Positions 1 to 8,130 of a stretch of 64,000 bases of DNA are shown here, in pieces; the first letter of the stretch is position 1; each line of letters starts with the position of its first letter. This stretch comes from Sphingomonas cavernae. GTDB taxonomy: Bacteria; Pseudomonadota; Alphaproteobacteria; Sphingomonadales; Sphingomonadaceae. The notes under the pieces were generated by a model, which saw nothing but the letters and a program-made list of their open reading frames with translations, had not been told where the DNA came from and did no database searches. The stretch covers positions 1,180,501 through 1,244,500 of the forward strand of contig NZ_QYUM01000003.1 of the NCBI RefSeq assembly GCF_003590775.1. The letters are read 5' to 3'. Position numbers and translations under genes: made by a program.

Positions 1-59
1 GAGCGCCGCCTTCGCATCCCCAGGCTGGTCGGAAACCAGCCAAATTCGGAGCATATGAC

Positions 60-290
60 GTGAAAAAAGGCATTCATCCCGACTACCACATGATCAAGGT
101 CCAGATGACCGACGGCACCGTCTACGAGACGCGCTCCACCTGGGGCTCGGAAGGCGAGACGATGGCGCTCGAGATCGACCCGCTGGCACACCCGGCCTGG
201 ACCGGCGGCAACCAGCGCCTGCTCGATGCAGGTGGCCAGGTGGCGCGCTTCAACAAGCGCTTTGGCGGCCTTACGCTCGGCAAGAAGTAA
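60..290 (+). CDS. rpmE: 50S ribosomal protein L31
   Basis: This 76-residue basic protein is bacterial ribosomal protein L31, part of the large subunit. The N-terminus ([10 protein letters not shown], then [13 protein letters not shown]) is the family hallmark, and the HPAWTGG segment and basic C-terminus fit. There is no CxxC zinc motif, so it is the zinc-free form usual in alphaproteobacteria. The start is GTG at 60, because the nearby ATG at 55 runs into a stop at once. A 7-bp hairpin (arms 23-29 and 35-41) lies just upstream and could be a leader structure or the terminator of the preceding gene. Confidence 0.95.
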   Translation: MKKGIHPDYHMIKVQMTDGTVYETRSTWGSEGETMALEIDPLAHPAWTGGNQRLLDAGGQVARFNKRFGGLTLGKK

Positions 291-315
291 GTCGGTGCGG
301 CAGAAGCGCGGAACG

Positions 316-1626
316 ATGCCCGCAAGGGTGGTCTCCGCGCTTCGCCCGTTGATCCTGTTGGCGCTGGCCGCGGCGACTCCCGTCGCGGCTGCGCCTGCTC
401 GTGCGCCCGAAGATCGGACGATCGCGTCGATCCGCGCGCTGCCTGCATACAGGAAGGCGGCGCAGACGCTCTCAGCGCAGCATGACCGCTTTGTCGGCGA
501 AATCATCGCGCTCACCGAAATTCCTTCGCCACCCTTTGGTGAAGCGAAGCGCGCCGCGGCGTATCGTGAAATGCTCGCCCGCCACGGCCTGACCGACATC
601 GAGACCGATGCCGAGGGCAATGTCATGGGGCTCAGGCGCGGCACCGCGCCCGCAGGCGGCAAAGTGATCGTGGTGTCCGCGCATCTCGATACCGTCTTTC
701 CCGCAGGCACCGATGTGAAGGTGCGCCGCGAAGGCACCAAGCTCCACGCGCCGGGCATCGGCGACGATTCGCGCGGGCTTGCGACGATGCTCGCCTGGAT
801 CCGCGCGCTTGATGCCGCGAAGATACGAACAAGGCATGACGTTCTTTTCGTCGGCACTGTCGGTGAAGAGGGGCAGGGCGACCTGCGCGGCGTCCGCCAT
901 TTCTTCACCCAGGGCAAATACAAGGACCGCGTCGCCGCCTTCTATTCGGTTGATGGCATCGATCCCGCGCAACTGACCCACGCAGCCGTGGGCTCGAAGC
1001 GCTACCGCGTCACTTTCAAAGGCCCGGGTGGTCATAGCTTCAGCGCTTTCGGAATCGTCAATCCGATGGCGGCTGCGGCGCGCGCGATCACCGATCTCTA
1101 CGAAATTGTGCCCCCCGCGCAGCCTAAGACGACCTATGCCGCGGCTGTGGTAGGTGGGGGCACCTCGGTCAATTCGATCCCCGATTCGGTGTTTGTCGAA
1201 TTCGACATGCGCTCCGAAAGCGCAGCGGAACTCGACGGTCTCGAAAAGCGCTTCCTTGCGACCGTCGATCGGGCGGTGGCTGCGGAGAACGCGGCGCGCT
1301 CGACGCGCGAGGGCGCGATAACCGCAGAGAAGAAGAAGATCGGGGACCGTCCTGCGGGTGTTACGTCACGCACCGCGCCGATCGTTACGTTCACCGCGGC
1401 CGCGGCGCGTGCGCAGGGCTTTTCGCCCGAATATGAAGCCTCGTCGACCGACGCCAATGTACCGATAAGCCTCGGCGTGCCGGCGATTACGATCGGCTCG
1501 GGCGGTACGGGCGAGCGCGCTCACTCGACGGATGAATATATCGACGTCGAGGCGACCGAGAGCCTGCGCGGCCTGCAGGTCGGGCTCCTCTCGCTGCTCG
1601 CTGTCGCAGGGATGGAGCGCCGCTGA
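316..1626 (+). CDS. M20-family metallopeptidase, secreted
   Basis: A 436-residue zinc peptidase of the M20 (carboxypeptidase/aminoacylase) family. The ATG at 316 is chosen because it opens a signal peptide (MPARVVSALRPLILLALAAA, ending near PVAAA). The metal and catalytic motifs are visible: SAHLDT, GIGDDSRG, GTVGEEGQG and SVDG, with a dimerisation domain in the middle (GGHSFSAFG). It is expected to hydrolyse a peptide or N-acyl bond in the periplasm; the substrate is unknown. It stands alone, 25 nt after rpmE. Confidence 0.88.
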   Translation: MPARVVSALRPLILLALAAATPVAAAPARAPEDRTIASIRALPAYRKAAQTLSAQHDRFVGEIIALTEIPSPPFGEAKRAAAYREMLARHGLTDIETDAEGNVMGLRRGTAPAGGKVIVVSAHLDTVFPAGTDVKVRREGTKLHAPGIGDDSRGLATMLAWIRALDAAKIRTRHDVLFVGTVGEEGQGDLRGVRHFFTQGKYKDRVAAFYSVDGIDPAQLTHAAVGSKRYRVTFKGPGGHSFSAFGIVNPMAAAARAITDLYEIVPPAQPKTTYAAAVVGGGTSVNSIPDSVFVEFDMRSESAAELDGLEKRFLATVDRAVAAENAARSTREGAITAEKKKIGDRPAGVTSRTAPIVTFTAAAARAQGFSPEYEASSTDANVPISLGVPAITIGSGGTGERAHSTDEYIDVEATESLRGLQVGLLSLLAVAGMERR

Positions 1627-1706
1627 AGCAACGACCGACGGTTGGCGTGATACGGATTCATGTGGGGCCGCGGCTCGCGCATCCATATATTCATCGGCCA
1701 CAGTGC

Positions 1707-1717
1707 GGGATTTTCCC
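1707..1717. promoter_or_regulatory. GGG-N5-CCC site upstream of BASS transporter
   Basis: GGGATTTTCCC lies in the 151-bp gap between the M20 peptidase and the transporter, 60 nt before the transporter start. It is one of a set of similarly placed sites in the first 15.2 kb (3751, 7887, 8060, 12480, 12602, 14920, 15176). It is a candidate operator for the NarL-type regulators encoded at 12716 and 15312. The motif is seen; its role is inferred. Confidence 0.5.
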
Positions 1718-1777
1718 GATCTACAGAACGCCCCGCCGGGTTCATTGATAGGTGAAACGGCGACAGGGTGATGTCCG

Positions 1778-2635
1778 ATGGAATTGATCAAGCAATTTGT
1801 CCCGATCCTGCTGACCGGCAGTCTTGCATTGCTGGTAGTCTCGATCGGTCTCGGATCGAAGCACGGTGAACTGCTCTATGTATTTCAGCGACCGGGCCTG
1901 CTGGCACGCGGCATTCTTGCGGTAAGCATCATACCGCTCGTTGCTGCGATCCTCATCGTCACGATCTTTCCGATTTCGCTTCCCGCCAAGGCGGGGATTA
2001 TCCTGATGGCGATCTCGCCGGTACCGCCGCTGGTTCCGGGCAAGATGCTCAAGTTCGGGGGACGGAGCGAATATGCCTATGGTCTCTACGCCGCCATGGC
2101 ATTGCTGGCGATCATCACCGTGCCGTTGCTCGGGTTGCTCGTGTCGCACTATTTCGACGTCAAAACCCAGTTTCCGATCTCGGTGGTCGCCCGCAACGTG
2201 TTTGTCGGCCTCATCGTGCCTGTTTCGATCGGTCTCATGCTCGGACGCTGGCTGGCCCCGGAATTCTCGCATCGCGTCGCGCCCATCGTGGCAAAGGTAG
2301 CGCTGGGATTGGTGTTGCTCGCCTTTGTCCCGATCCTGGCTGGCTCGTGGCCTTCGATGGTGACACTGATCGGCGATGGCACACTTGTCGCGATCATCAT
2401 CGTTGTCGTCATTGCCATCGCCGGTGGCCATTTTCTGGGTGGTGAAACACTCCACGACAAGTCTACGCTCGCGTTTGCCGCAGCAATGCGCCACCCCGGC
2501 ATCGCGCTTGCGCTCGCGGGCGCCAACCACCTCGACAAGCGCGTATCAGGTGCCGTGCTGCTGGTGCTGATCGTGGGCGTTGTCACGCTGATTCCGTACC
2601 AGATCATGATCAGGCGGCTGGAAGCCCGCAGCTAG
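1778..2635 (+). CDS. Bile acid:sodium symporter (BASS/SLC10-like) family transporter
   Basis: A 285-residue, very hydrophobic protein with about nine membrane segments. It carries BASS-like signatures: the GIILMAISPVPPLVPGKML stretch resembling the crossover helix, and AAMRHPGIALALA near the C-terminus. The family uses ion gradients to move organic anions, including, in some animal members, sulfated steroids. A GGG-N5-CCC site 60 nt upstream ties it to the sulfatase locus, which makes an organosulfate or its product a reasonable but unproven substrate. Confidence 0.75.
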   Translation: MELIKQFVPILLTGSLALLVVSIGLGSKHGELLYVFQRPGLLARGILAVSIIPLVAAILIVTIFPISLPAKAGIILMAISPVPPLVPGKMLKFGGRSEYAYGLYAAMALLAIITVPLLGLLVSHYFDVKTQFPISVVARNVFVGLIVPVSIGLMLGRWLAPEFSHRVAPIVAKVALGLVLLAFVPILAGSWPSMVTLIGDGTLVAIIIVVVIAIAGGHFLGGETLHDKSTLAFAAAMRHPGIALALAGANHLDKRVSGAVLLVLIVGVVTLIPYQIMIRRLEARS

Positions 2636-2660
2636 TCGCGAGTGGCACTTGCGCGAGCAA

Positions 2661-3659
2661 TCAGGGTGGGGCGCCCGCGGGCATCTTCATGCTGAGCGGC
2701 AGCGTGAGGCTCGCGAAAACCGATGCACCTTCAAGTCGGTTAGTGGCCTCGAATTCCTTCAGCACCCTGATGCGAAATGTTGCAGGGGCCTTTCCGAGCA
2801 CCACGTTCGTTGCCGCGGTCACGCCCAAGCCGATGACCTCGCCCTTGAAAGCGCCGAGCCGTGCACCAGCACCGCTGTCGCCCGAAATCTGCTTGAAATA
2901 ATAGCCTTGAATCCCTGCCGAAAAAGTCGGTGAAAAGGTTTTTTCGGCCGCGGCCTCAAGGTGAAATTCGTTACCGGTGTTGTAATCGGTATAGTCGTTC
3001 TTGCCGTTGAAGGTCACGCCGAGCTTGCCCGACACGTCCCATCCGGCCTTGGGGTCGTGCCAGCTCACGGCAAGCGACGCGTCGCCCGCCCAGCGGTGAA
3101 AGGCAATATTTGCAAGCTGGTCCTCGCGATAATGGCCGACGGGAATGTTCACCATTGTGCTCGCCTGGATGTGGACATTACCGGTCTTCCAGCCAAGCAT
3201 GGCAGTTGCGATCGGATCGCCCAGGGTGAGTGTCGAATCGTGTCGCGATACAGCGATCTGTCCCCCGCGAGGGCCGGTGATCACCGCATTCACATCCACG
3301 ATCGGAGCGCCTAGCGGTAGCGCAACGCCAAGCGCTAGCGTGCCGCCAGCGAGGTCAGTCGTCGGAACCCAGAGCGCAGTGGCGAAATCAGCGACGATGG
3401 TCGCGTCCAGGCCCGCAACGACGTTGCCGCCGATCACGAACTGCTTCCCCCCTCCGGCGCTGCCGTCATAGATATAGATCGTGTTGTCGAGATACACGCC
3501 TTCGAGCGGCGGCATGACCGCGGCGCCCGGACCACCCGAGCCGAGCAGATAAAGGCTTGCGCCGCCCTCCGAGGCATGCGCCGGGGCGACTCCCAACGCT
3601 GACACTGCACCGATCGCCGAGAAAATAAGTGTCGAAAGTCCACGTACGCGCCGCCCCAT
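2661..3659 (-). CDS. MetA-type outer-membrane channel protein (phenol_MetA_deg-like)
   Basis: A 332-residue predicted outer-membrane beta-barrel. The start at 3659 opens a signal peptide (MGRRVRGLSTLIFSAIGAVS, ending near APAHA). The mature part alternates polar and hydrophobic residues, with Gly-rich turns and features of the MetA-pathway-of-phenol-degradation family, which is thought to let hydrophobic compounds cross the outer membrane. It is divergent from the second outer-membrane gene at 3959, and a GGG-N5-CCC site lies 91 nt upstream. The substrate is unknown. Confidence 0.7.
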   Translation of the reverse strand: MGRRVRGLSTLIFSAIGAVSALGVAPAHASEGGASLYLLGSGGPGAAVMPPLEGVYLDNTIYIYDGSAGGGKQFVIGGNVVAGLDATIVADFATALWVPTTDLAGGTLALGVALPLGAPIVDVNAVITGPRGGQIAVSRHDSTLTLGDPIATAMLGWKTGNVHIQASTMVNIPVGHYREDQLANIAFHRWAGDASLAVSWHDPKAGWDVSGKLGVTFNGKNDYTDYNTGNEFHLEAAAEKTFSPTFSAGIQGYYFKQISGDSGAGARLGAFKGEVIGLGVTAATNVVLGKAPATFRIRVLKEFEATNRLEGASVFASLTLPLSMKMPAGAPP

Positions 3660-3750
3660 GACAACTCTCCAATCTGTTTGCACAGCTCTCGCCCCGGTTC
3701 GCACGGAAGGGGGCGCGTAATCGTCGGCTTCCTGTGCGCTGTTGACCATC

Positions 3751-3761
3751 GGGATAATCCC
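3751..3761. promoter_or_regulatory. GGG-N5-CCC palindromic site between divergent outer-membrane genes
   Basis: GGGATAATCCC sits within the longer inverted repeat TCGGG...CCCGA (3749-3764), in the 299-bp gap between the divergent starts at 3659 and 3959. The gap also holds weaker relatives at 3854-3864 (GGG-CAACC-CCC) and 3875-3885 that are closer to the plus-strand gene. No other feature is apparent in this gap. Confidence 0.5.
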
Positions 3762-3958
3762 CGATTTAGGACTGGATATTCCATTGACGCCCACCGTAAG
3801 CGTCCATGGCAATGCGGGGTGCCCATGGCTGCCGTATTTTTCCCGCGGACTCAGGGCAACCCCCGCGACTTCTCGTAATTTCCCCTGATATCGCGGCTGA
3901 TCGCGCAACCTATATTCGACTGTCTCCTTCGGGAGTTCGCATAGACGTCGGAGCTGAT

Positions 3959-5116
3959 ATGTGTCGTCGACGACAGCGCTTGTTGCGGATGAACCGCGCG
4001 CTTCTTGCGCTCGGCTTGATCGGCGTCACGATATGCCCGTTTCCGGCATTTGCCCTCGAACGTGAGCATCCGGTCGAAGAAATGAGCGAGGACGCGCAGG
4101 CCGCGACCAAGTCACGAAAGAAAGCCGATCTTCTCATCGTGCCGATTCCGCAATCGAGCCCGACACTGGGCTCCGGCCTGACGCTCGCGGCGGTGCTTTT
4201 CTACAATCCCAATCAGTCCAAGGATCCCTGGATCAGCGGGGCGGGCGCGATGTACACCAGCAACAAGAGCTGGGGCGTCGCGGCTTTCCACAGCATGGCG
4301 CTGTCGAAAGACAGGTTCAAGGTACTGGCGATGGCGGGCTATGCCGACATCAACGTCAATTTCTATGGCATTGGGCCCAACGCGGGCGAACGCGGCGTCT
4401 CGGTGGACATTGAGGATCGCGGCGCGCTTGCCGTGGTCCAGGGTCAGATGCGCGTCGTGAAAAACCTGCATGCCGGCGCGCGCTACGAGTTTCTCGACCT
4501 CCGATCCCGCATCAACAATCCAAATCCGGTCTTTCCCGATCTGAATATCTCCGATGCCGAGCTTCGCAGCAGGCTTTCGGGGATCGGCCCCGTCATTACC
4601 TACGATACGCGCGACAGTTCGCTGAACCCGCGCAAGGGCATTTATGCGACGGCGGTTGCGATGTTCAATCGCAAGAAGCTGGGCAGTGATTTTTCGCACG
4701 ACAAGCTCCAGCTCGCCGGCAACGCCTATGTCCCTTTCGGCGATACGACCGTGCTTGCGATGCGCGGGTCGATGTGCGGGGTGTCCACGGAGGGGCCTTT
4801 CTACGACCTGTGCCTTTATGGTCAAAGCAGCGATCTCAGGGGGTATGAGACCGGCCGATTTCGCGATCGCGCCTCGTGGGCGGCACAGGCCGAGGTCCGC
4901 CAGCAACTCTGGGGGCGCTTTGGCCTGGTATTCTTTGGCGGCGTCGGAGGAATTGCCCCGAAACTGGGGGATTTGGGCGACACCAAGTTCCTGCCCTCGG
5001 TTGGTACGGGACTTAGGTACCAGGCCTCCAAGTCGACAAAGATCAACCTGAGGCTCGATGTCGCGATCGGCAAGAATTCCAATGCGCTCTACTTCGGCAT
5101 CGGAGAAGCCTTCTGA
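3959..5116 (+). CDS. BamA/TamA-type surface antigen (Bac_surface_Ag) outer-membrane protein
   Basis: A 385-residue protein with a C-terminal Bac_surface_Ag-like barrel: ITYDTRDSSLNPRKGIY is typical, the RGYETGRFRD motif matches the lid-loop RGY of Omp85 proteins, and the last residue is Phe. There are no obvious POTRA domains, so it is a short barrel-only form. The start at 3959 has GGAG five bases upstream; ATG at 3989 is an alternative that directly opens the signal peptide (MNRALLALGLIGV, ending PAFA). It is divergent from the MetA-type gene. Confidence 0.78.
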   Translation: MCRRRQRLLRMNRALLALGLIGVTICPFPAFALEREHPVEEMSEDAQAATKSRKKADLLIVPIPQSSPTLGSGLTLAAVLFYNPNQSKDPWISGAGAMYTSNKSWGVAAFHSMALSKDRFKVLAMAGYADINVNFYGIGPNAGERGVSVDIEDRGALAVVQGQMRVVKNLHAGARYEFLDLRSRINNPNPVFPDLNISDAELRSRLSGIGPVITYDTRDSSLNPRKGIYATAVAMFNRKKLGSDFSHDKLQLAGNAYVPFGDTTVLAMRGSMCGVSTEGPFYDLCLYGQSSDLRGYETGRFRDRASWAAQAEVRQQLWGRFGLVFFGGVGGIAPKLGDLGDTKFLPSVGTGLRYQASKSTKINLRLDVAIGKNSNALYFGIGEAF

Positions 5117-5131
5117 CGTCTGGCGGCGCCT

Positions 5132-6121
5132 CTACCGTTGCGGATGATCGGATGACCCGGGCCTGACGATAAGCCGAAAACCGACATGCGATGTCGACGT
5201 GTCCACGGGCTGGGCATGGCGCGCGGCAGGTCTGTATCGGCGACAATAGCTCGGCGCGCAAAGATGGGATCCACCCTTGAGGACGCGGCGCGCAATCCTG
5301 AGCGCGTCGCCTTCATCTGCGCTATCCTGCTCTGCGCCTCCGCGTGGGTTCTTGACGCCGCAACATGTTTTGCTCTGGCTTTCGCCCGATGTCTGCGACC
5401 ACCAGTCCGCGGTCCATTCCCATGTATTGCCGATCATGTCCAAAAGCCCGTAGCCGTTCGCCGGATAGGCGCCGACGGGCGAGGTGCGATACCAGCCGTC
5501 CTCCAGACTATTGTCATGCGGGAAGTTGCCCTGCCAGGTGTTTGCCATGAAAGCGCCGCCCGGCGCATACTCGTCACCCCAGGCGAATTCGGTGTCCTCC
5601 AGACCACCGCGCGCGGCATATTCCCATTCGGCTTCGGTGGGGAGTTCGGCACCCGCCCAGTTGGCATAGGCCTCGACATCAGCGAGTGCCACATGGACCA
5701 CGGGGTGATCTTCCATCCCCGCGACATTGCTGTCGGGGCCCGCCGGGTGGCGCCAGTCTGTGCCCGGCACATAGGACCACCACTGCGTAATTGGGCCACC
5801 GAGCGCGACGGGTGCGTCAGGCGGCGTGAAGAGCAGCGACGCGGGCACCAGATATTCGGGCAGGGCGCCCGGATAGTCAGCGGGATCGGGTGCAATCTCG
5901 GCGATCGTCACATGCCCCGTCGCCTCCACGAAGCGCGCAAAATCACGATTTGTAACGGGTGTCCGGTCAATCCAGAAACCGTCGACCGAGACGCGGCGCT
6001 TGGGCCGTTCTTCGGGATAATGGCTGTCGGAGCCCATGAAAAAGGCTCCCCCGGGGATCCAGACCATATCTTCGCGCTGTGGGTCGGGCATTGTATCGGC
6101 GGTGGTCGATTTGCTTGCCAT
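5132..6121 (-). CDS. Formylglycine-generating enzyme (SUMF1/FGE-sulfatase family)
   Basis: A 329-residue FGE-sulfatase protein. It oxidises the active-site Cys of a type I sulfatase to formylglycine. The fold shows in MVWIPGGAFFMGS (N-terminus), PVTNRDFARFVEATG, LPTEAEWEYAARGG and GNTWEWTADWW. The decisive C-terminal motif GGSHLCAPSYCRRYRPAAR carries both cysteines (C288, C293) that bind copper and catalyse in aerobic FGEs. No signal peptide is seen, so it acts in the cytoplasm. Its ATG overlaps the stop of the DUF202 gene by one base (TGATG). The likely client is the arylsulfatase at 8131. Confidence 0.92.
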   Translation of the reverse strand: MASKSTTADTMPDPQREDMVWIPGGAFFMGSDSHYPEERPKRRVSVDGFWIDRTPVTNRDFARFVEATGHVTIAEIAPDPADYPGALPEYLVPASLLFTPPDAPVALGGPITQWWSYVPGTDWRHPAGPDSNVAGMEDHPVVHVALADVEAYANWAGAELPTEAEWEYAARGGLEDTEFAWGDEYAPGGAFMANTWQGNFPHDNSLEDGWYRTSPVGAYPANGYGLLDMIGNTWEWTADWWSQTSGESQSKTCCGVKNPRGGAEQDSADEGDALRIARRVLKGGSHLCAPSYCRRYRPAARHAQPVDTSTSHVGFRLIVRPGSSDHPQR

Positions 6122-6615
6122 CAGTAGGGCCCCAGACGAAAGAGAATGCTGCCAATCGCCAGTAGACCGACAATGAACAGCGCCACTGCTATCGCCGTGA
6201 TCGACGATATATGGAATTGCGCAAGATGCCGGAGCAGGCCCTGTCGGAACAGCCAGTTGCGACGTTGCCGGAGGGTCTTCACCGTCTTGAGATGGTTGTA
6301 GATGCCGAGGCACAGCAGGACAAGGCCGAGCACGATCAGCGTGATGCCGAAACGGCGCGGAGCGGCGTCGCCCACGGCATCGGCAAGCTGGTTTTTCTTC
6401 AACATATTGAAGAACTGGAAGATCGTGAAGCCGAAGCTGATCAGCGAGAGCGAGGTGCGGAGCACCGCCATCAGCGTGCGATCGCTCGCCGCCTCGGTCC
6501 GCACCAGCGCCAGCGCGGTGCGGTTCGACGCAAGTTCGGTCGAAGCGCTGTCGTTGACGAGCTGGTCGTCGGCGAGCTCTTCGTCGCCCATGCCGGGGCG
6601 CGGCGTATCGGTCAT
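6121..6615 (-). CDS. DUF202 (YidH-like) membrane protein
   Basis: A 164-residue protein with a charged N-terminal third and three membrane segments (LISFGFTIFQFF; FGITLIVLGLVLLCLGIY; ITAIAVALFIVGLLAIGSI), matching DUF202/YidH. The DUF202 core (ASDRTLMAVLRTSLSLISFG) is preceded by several spaced copies of an R-T-x-x-A heptad (SNRTALA, LVRTEAA, SDRTLMA, VLRTSLS). Family function is unknown. It lies in an operon between a longer DUF202 paralogue and the FGE gene. Confidence 0.85.
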   Translation of the reverse strand: MTDTPRPGMGDEELADDQLVNDSASTELASNRTALALVRTEAASDRTLMAVLRTSLSLISFGFTIFQFFNMLKKNQLADAVGDAAPRRFGITLIVLGLVLLCLGIYNHLKTVKTLRQRRNWLFRQGLLRHLAQFHISSITAIAVALFIVGLLAIGSILFRLGPY

Positions 6616-6632
6616 GGTCTCGCCTCCATGAA

Positions 6633-7265
6633 CTAGGACATGGCACCGAATGCGATGCTGAGAATTGCGGCCATTCCGATCAGCGCCAAAGCAATGGATG
6701 CGATCAGGGTGACCGACACCGGGTAGCGGCTTTGACCGTGGATCAATCCCTCCTCCGTCAACTCCGCTCGGCTGTTCCGCAACTCGGTTGCGAACTGGAT
6801 ATGCCGCCAGATGCCACCCACCATGACGAGGATGCCGACTATAATGAGCGCGATACCAAAGTTCCGCGGTGCTTCGGCACTCCGGAAGGTGCCGGCCTCG
6901 ACCAGCTTCGCAAAGGCCTGGTTGATGGTGAAGCCGAATCCGATCAGCGACAATGCCGTCCGGATCACAGACATCAGTGTGCGATCCGCCGACATTCGCG
7001 TGCGCTGAATACTCATGCCCGTGCGGCGCATCGACAGTTCGGTGCGATCGCCCGACAGATCGGTCCGGTAGGTCGAAAGATCGGTGCGATATTCGGACAG
7101 GTCGGTGCGGTGCTCGGACAGCTCGGTGCGATGATGGGAAAGCCCGGTGCGGTAGTGCGAATAGGTCGTCGAGGCTTCTTCGGCGGGCAGGTTTGCGACG
7201 CTCGGGAGATCGGGCAGCGGCGTTTCTACCACTTTTTCCGGTCGTTGTGGGCGTGGAGAGGTCAT
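6633..7265 (-). CDS. DUF202 membrane protein with ten tandem RT heptads
   Basis: A 210-residue DUF202 protein; the ATG at 7265 gives a plausible Pro-rich N-terminus (MTSPRPQRPEK). Residues 37-106 are ten uninterrupted seven-residue repeats of form x-x-R-T-x-[LM]-S, from HYRTGLS to VIRTALS. The last copies merge into the normal DUF202 start (ADRTLMSVIRTALSLIGFG), so the array looks like outward duplication of a native heptad. Three membrane segments follow. It sits 13 nt after the lipoprotein gene and 17 nt before the second DUF202 gene, in one operon. Confidence 0.82.
   Translation of the reverse strand: MTSPRPQRPEKVVETPLPDLPSVANLPAEEASTTYSHYRTGLSHHRTELSEHRTDLSEYRTDLSTYRTDLSGDRTELSMRRTGMSIQRTRMSADRTLMSVIRTALSLIGFGFTINQAFAKLVEAGTFRSAEAPRNFGIALIIVGILVMVGGIWRHIQFATELRNSRAELTEEGLIHGQSRYPVSVTLIASIALALIGMAAILSIAFGAMS
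6948..7157 (-). repeat. Ten tandem 21-bp units encoding xxRTx[LM]S heptads
   Basis: Ten in-frame 21-bp units, visible on the plus strand as repeated 'cggtgcgat'-like words (for example near 7038-7141). The Arg-Thr codons and the sixth and seventh positions are held while other positions drift, so selection on the heptad is likelier than recent slippage. Confidence 0.85.
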
Positions 7266-7278
7266 GGTTGCGCCTTCC

Positions 7279-7824
7279 TCACTGCTTTGCCGGCGGTGGC
7301 GGAAACTTGGCGAGCACCGAGTCGACCGCGGTATCGATCGTCGCCTGATCCACCTTGCCGGGGGTAATCTGCTGCGTTGCCGTGCCGTGCCAGATCGGCT
7401 TTTTGGTTGTCGCATCGTAGATATCAACCGCGAGCGTTCCGTCGGTCACGTTGCGCACCTCGACATTGCTATAGGGGCGGGCCCAGCCATAGCGATAGCC
7501 GATCCCCCAGCCGGGGTAGAAGGTGCTGTAGGGGCCGTAATCAGATACCTCGACACGGTCACGCGCGCCCAGCGTGAAGGCGATGGCGAAATCGCCTGGC
7601 GACGCCTGCGTGTAGGAGCGCGCGGCGAGGCTGCGGTCGATCGACGCCTTCACCCGCTGGAACGCCAGCGGGTTCATGCCCTGCGGTACGCCGGTGAAGA
7701 CCCAGCTATACGTGCGATACTTGCTGAAATCGGCGGTGGGGTCGTGGTCATAGTTGATCGTTGGCGTGGAAGCGCAGGCGCTGAGGACGGCAAGACCAGC
7801 CAGCAAGGGCGTACGCGATACCAT
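7279..7824 (-). CDS. DUF4136-type lipoprotein
   Basis: A 181-residue predicted lipoprotein: MVSRTPLLAGLAVLSAC has a lipobox with Cys17. The mature part has the DUF4136 pattern (YDHDPTADFSKYRTYSW near the N-terminus; a second half ending DTAVDSVLAKFPP). Function is unknown; it is probably an envelope protein. It is the first gene of the minus-strand operon DUF4136-DUF202-DUF202-FGE. A GGG-N5-CCC site lies 62 nt upstream. Confidence 0.8.
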   Translation of the reverse strand: MVSRTPLLAGLAVLSACASTPTINYDHDPTADFSKYRTYSWVFTGVPQGMNPLAFQRVKASIDRSLAARSYTQASPGDFAIAFTLGARDRVEVSDYGPYSTFYPGWGIGYRYGWARPYSNVEVRNVTDGTLAVDIYDATTKKPIWHGTATQQITPGKVDQATIDTAVDSVLAKFPPPPAKQ

Positions 7825-7886
7825 CGACTTTCTCCATCTTGGTCGAAGGTCCGCATTATCGAACGTTTTTTGGTAATGACCTATCA

Positions 7887-7897
7887 GGGTTTTTCCC
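7887..7897. promoter_or_regulatory. GGG-N5-CCC site, lipoprotein-FGE operon
   Basis: GGGTTTTTCCC, 62 nt upstream of the lipoprotein start at 7824 on the minus strand. It matches the spacing and AT-rich core of the other sites. Proposed operator; role inferred. Confidence 0.5.
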
Positions 7898-8059
7898 GTC
7901 TTCGGCGGGGAACACACCTGATCACGCCGCCGACGCCGAGAACCCGGCGTGCTTGCTCACGCCTGTGCGTCATCTGCGCGGCCGCTCCAGCCAAGCCGCG
8001 GCCCGGGCGCAAAGGAAGCCCGGATCACGTCGATTAAGGGCAAGTCCCCCCCCAATAGC

Positions 8060-8070
8060 GGGTTTGTCCC
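8060..8070. promoter_or_regulatory. GGG-N5-CCC site, sulfatase operon
   Basis: GGGTTTGTCCC, 60 nt upstream of the sulfatase start at 8131, the same distance as for the transporter site. The core is identical to that of the site at 12480. Proposed operator; role inferred. Confidence 0.5.
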
Positions 8071-8130
8071 GATTGGCTCCGTCCGGACGCGCTGCAAAGC
8101 TCAACAAGGTTTCACGGATGGAGAGTCATC

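Larger units (their letters stand above)
7825..8130. promoter_or_regulatory. Divergent control region between lipoprotein-FGE operon and sulfatase operon
   Basis: A 306-bp gap without a credible gene. It separates two divergent operons whose products (FGE and sulfatase) should work together. It holds two copies of the GGG-N5-CCC motif, each about 60 nt from the start it faces. A run of eight or nine C residues (8046-8053) lies between them. Confidence 0.6.

Noticed and set aside
6122-6646. Upstream extension of the FGE frame
   Set aside because: The first 175 codons are a shadow of the DUF202 gene; the ATG at 6121 overlaps the DUF202 stop and precedes the FGE domain.
6948-7157. CRISPR-like array from the regular 21-bp repeats
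   Set aside because: The units are contiguous, in frame and encode heptads; there are no spacers and no cas genes. No CRISPR array was seen anywhere in the window.
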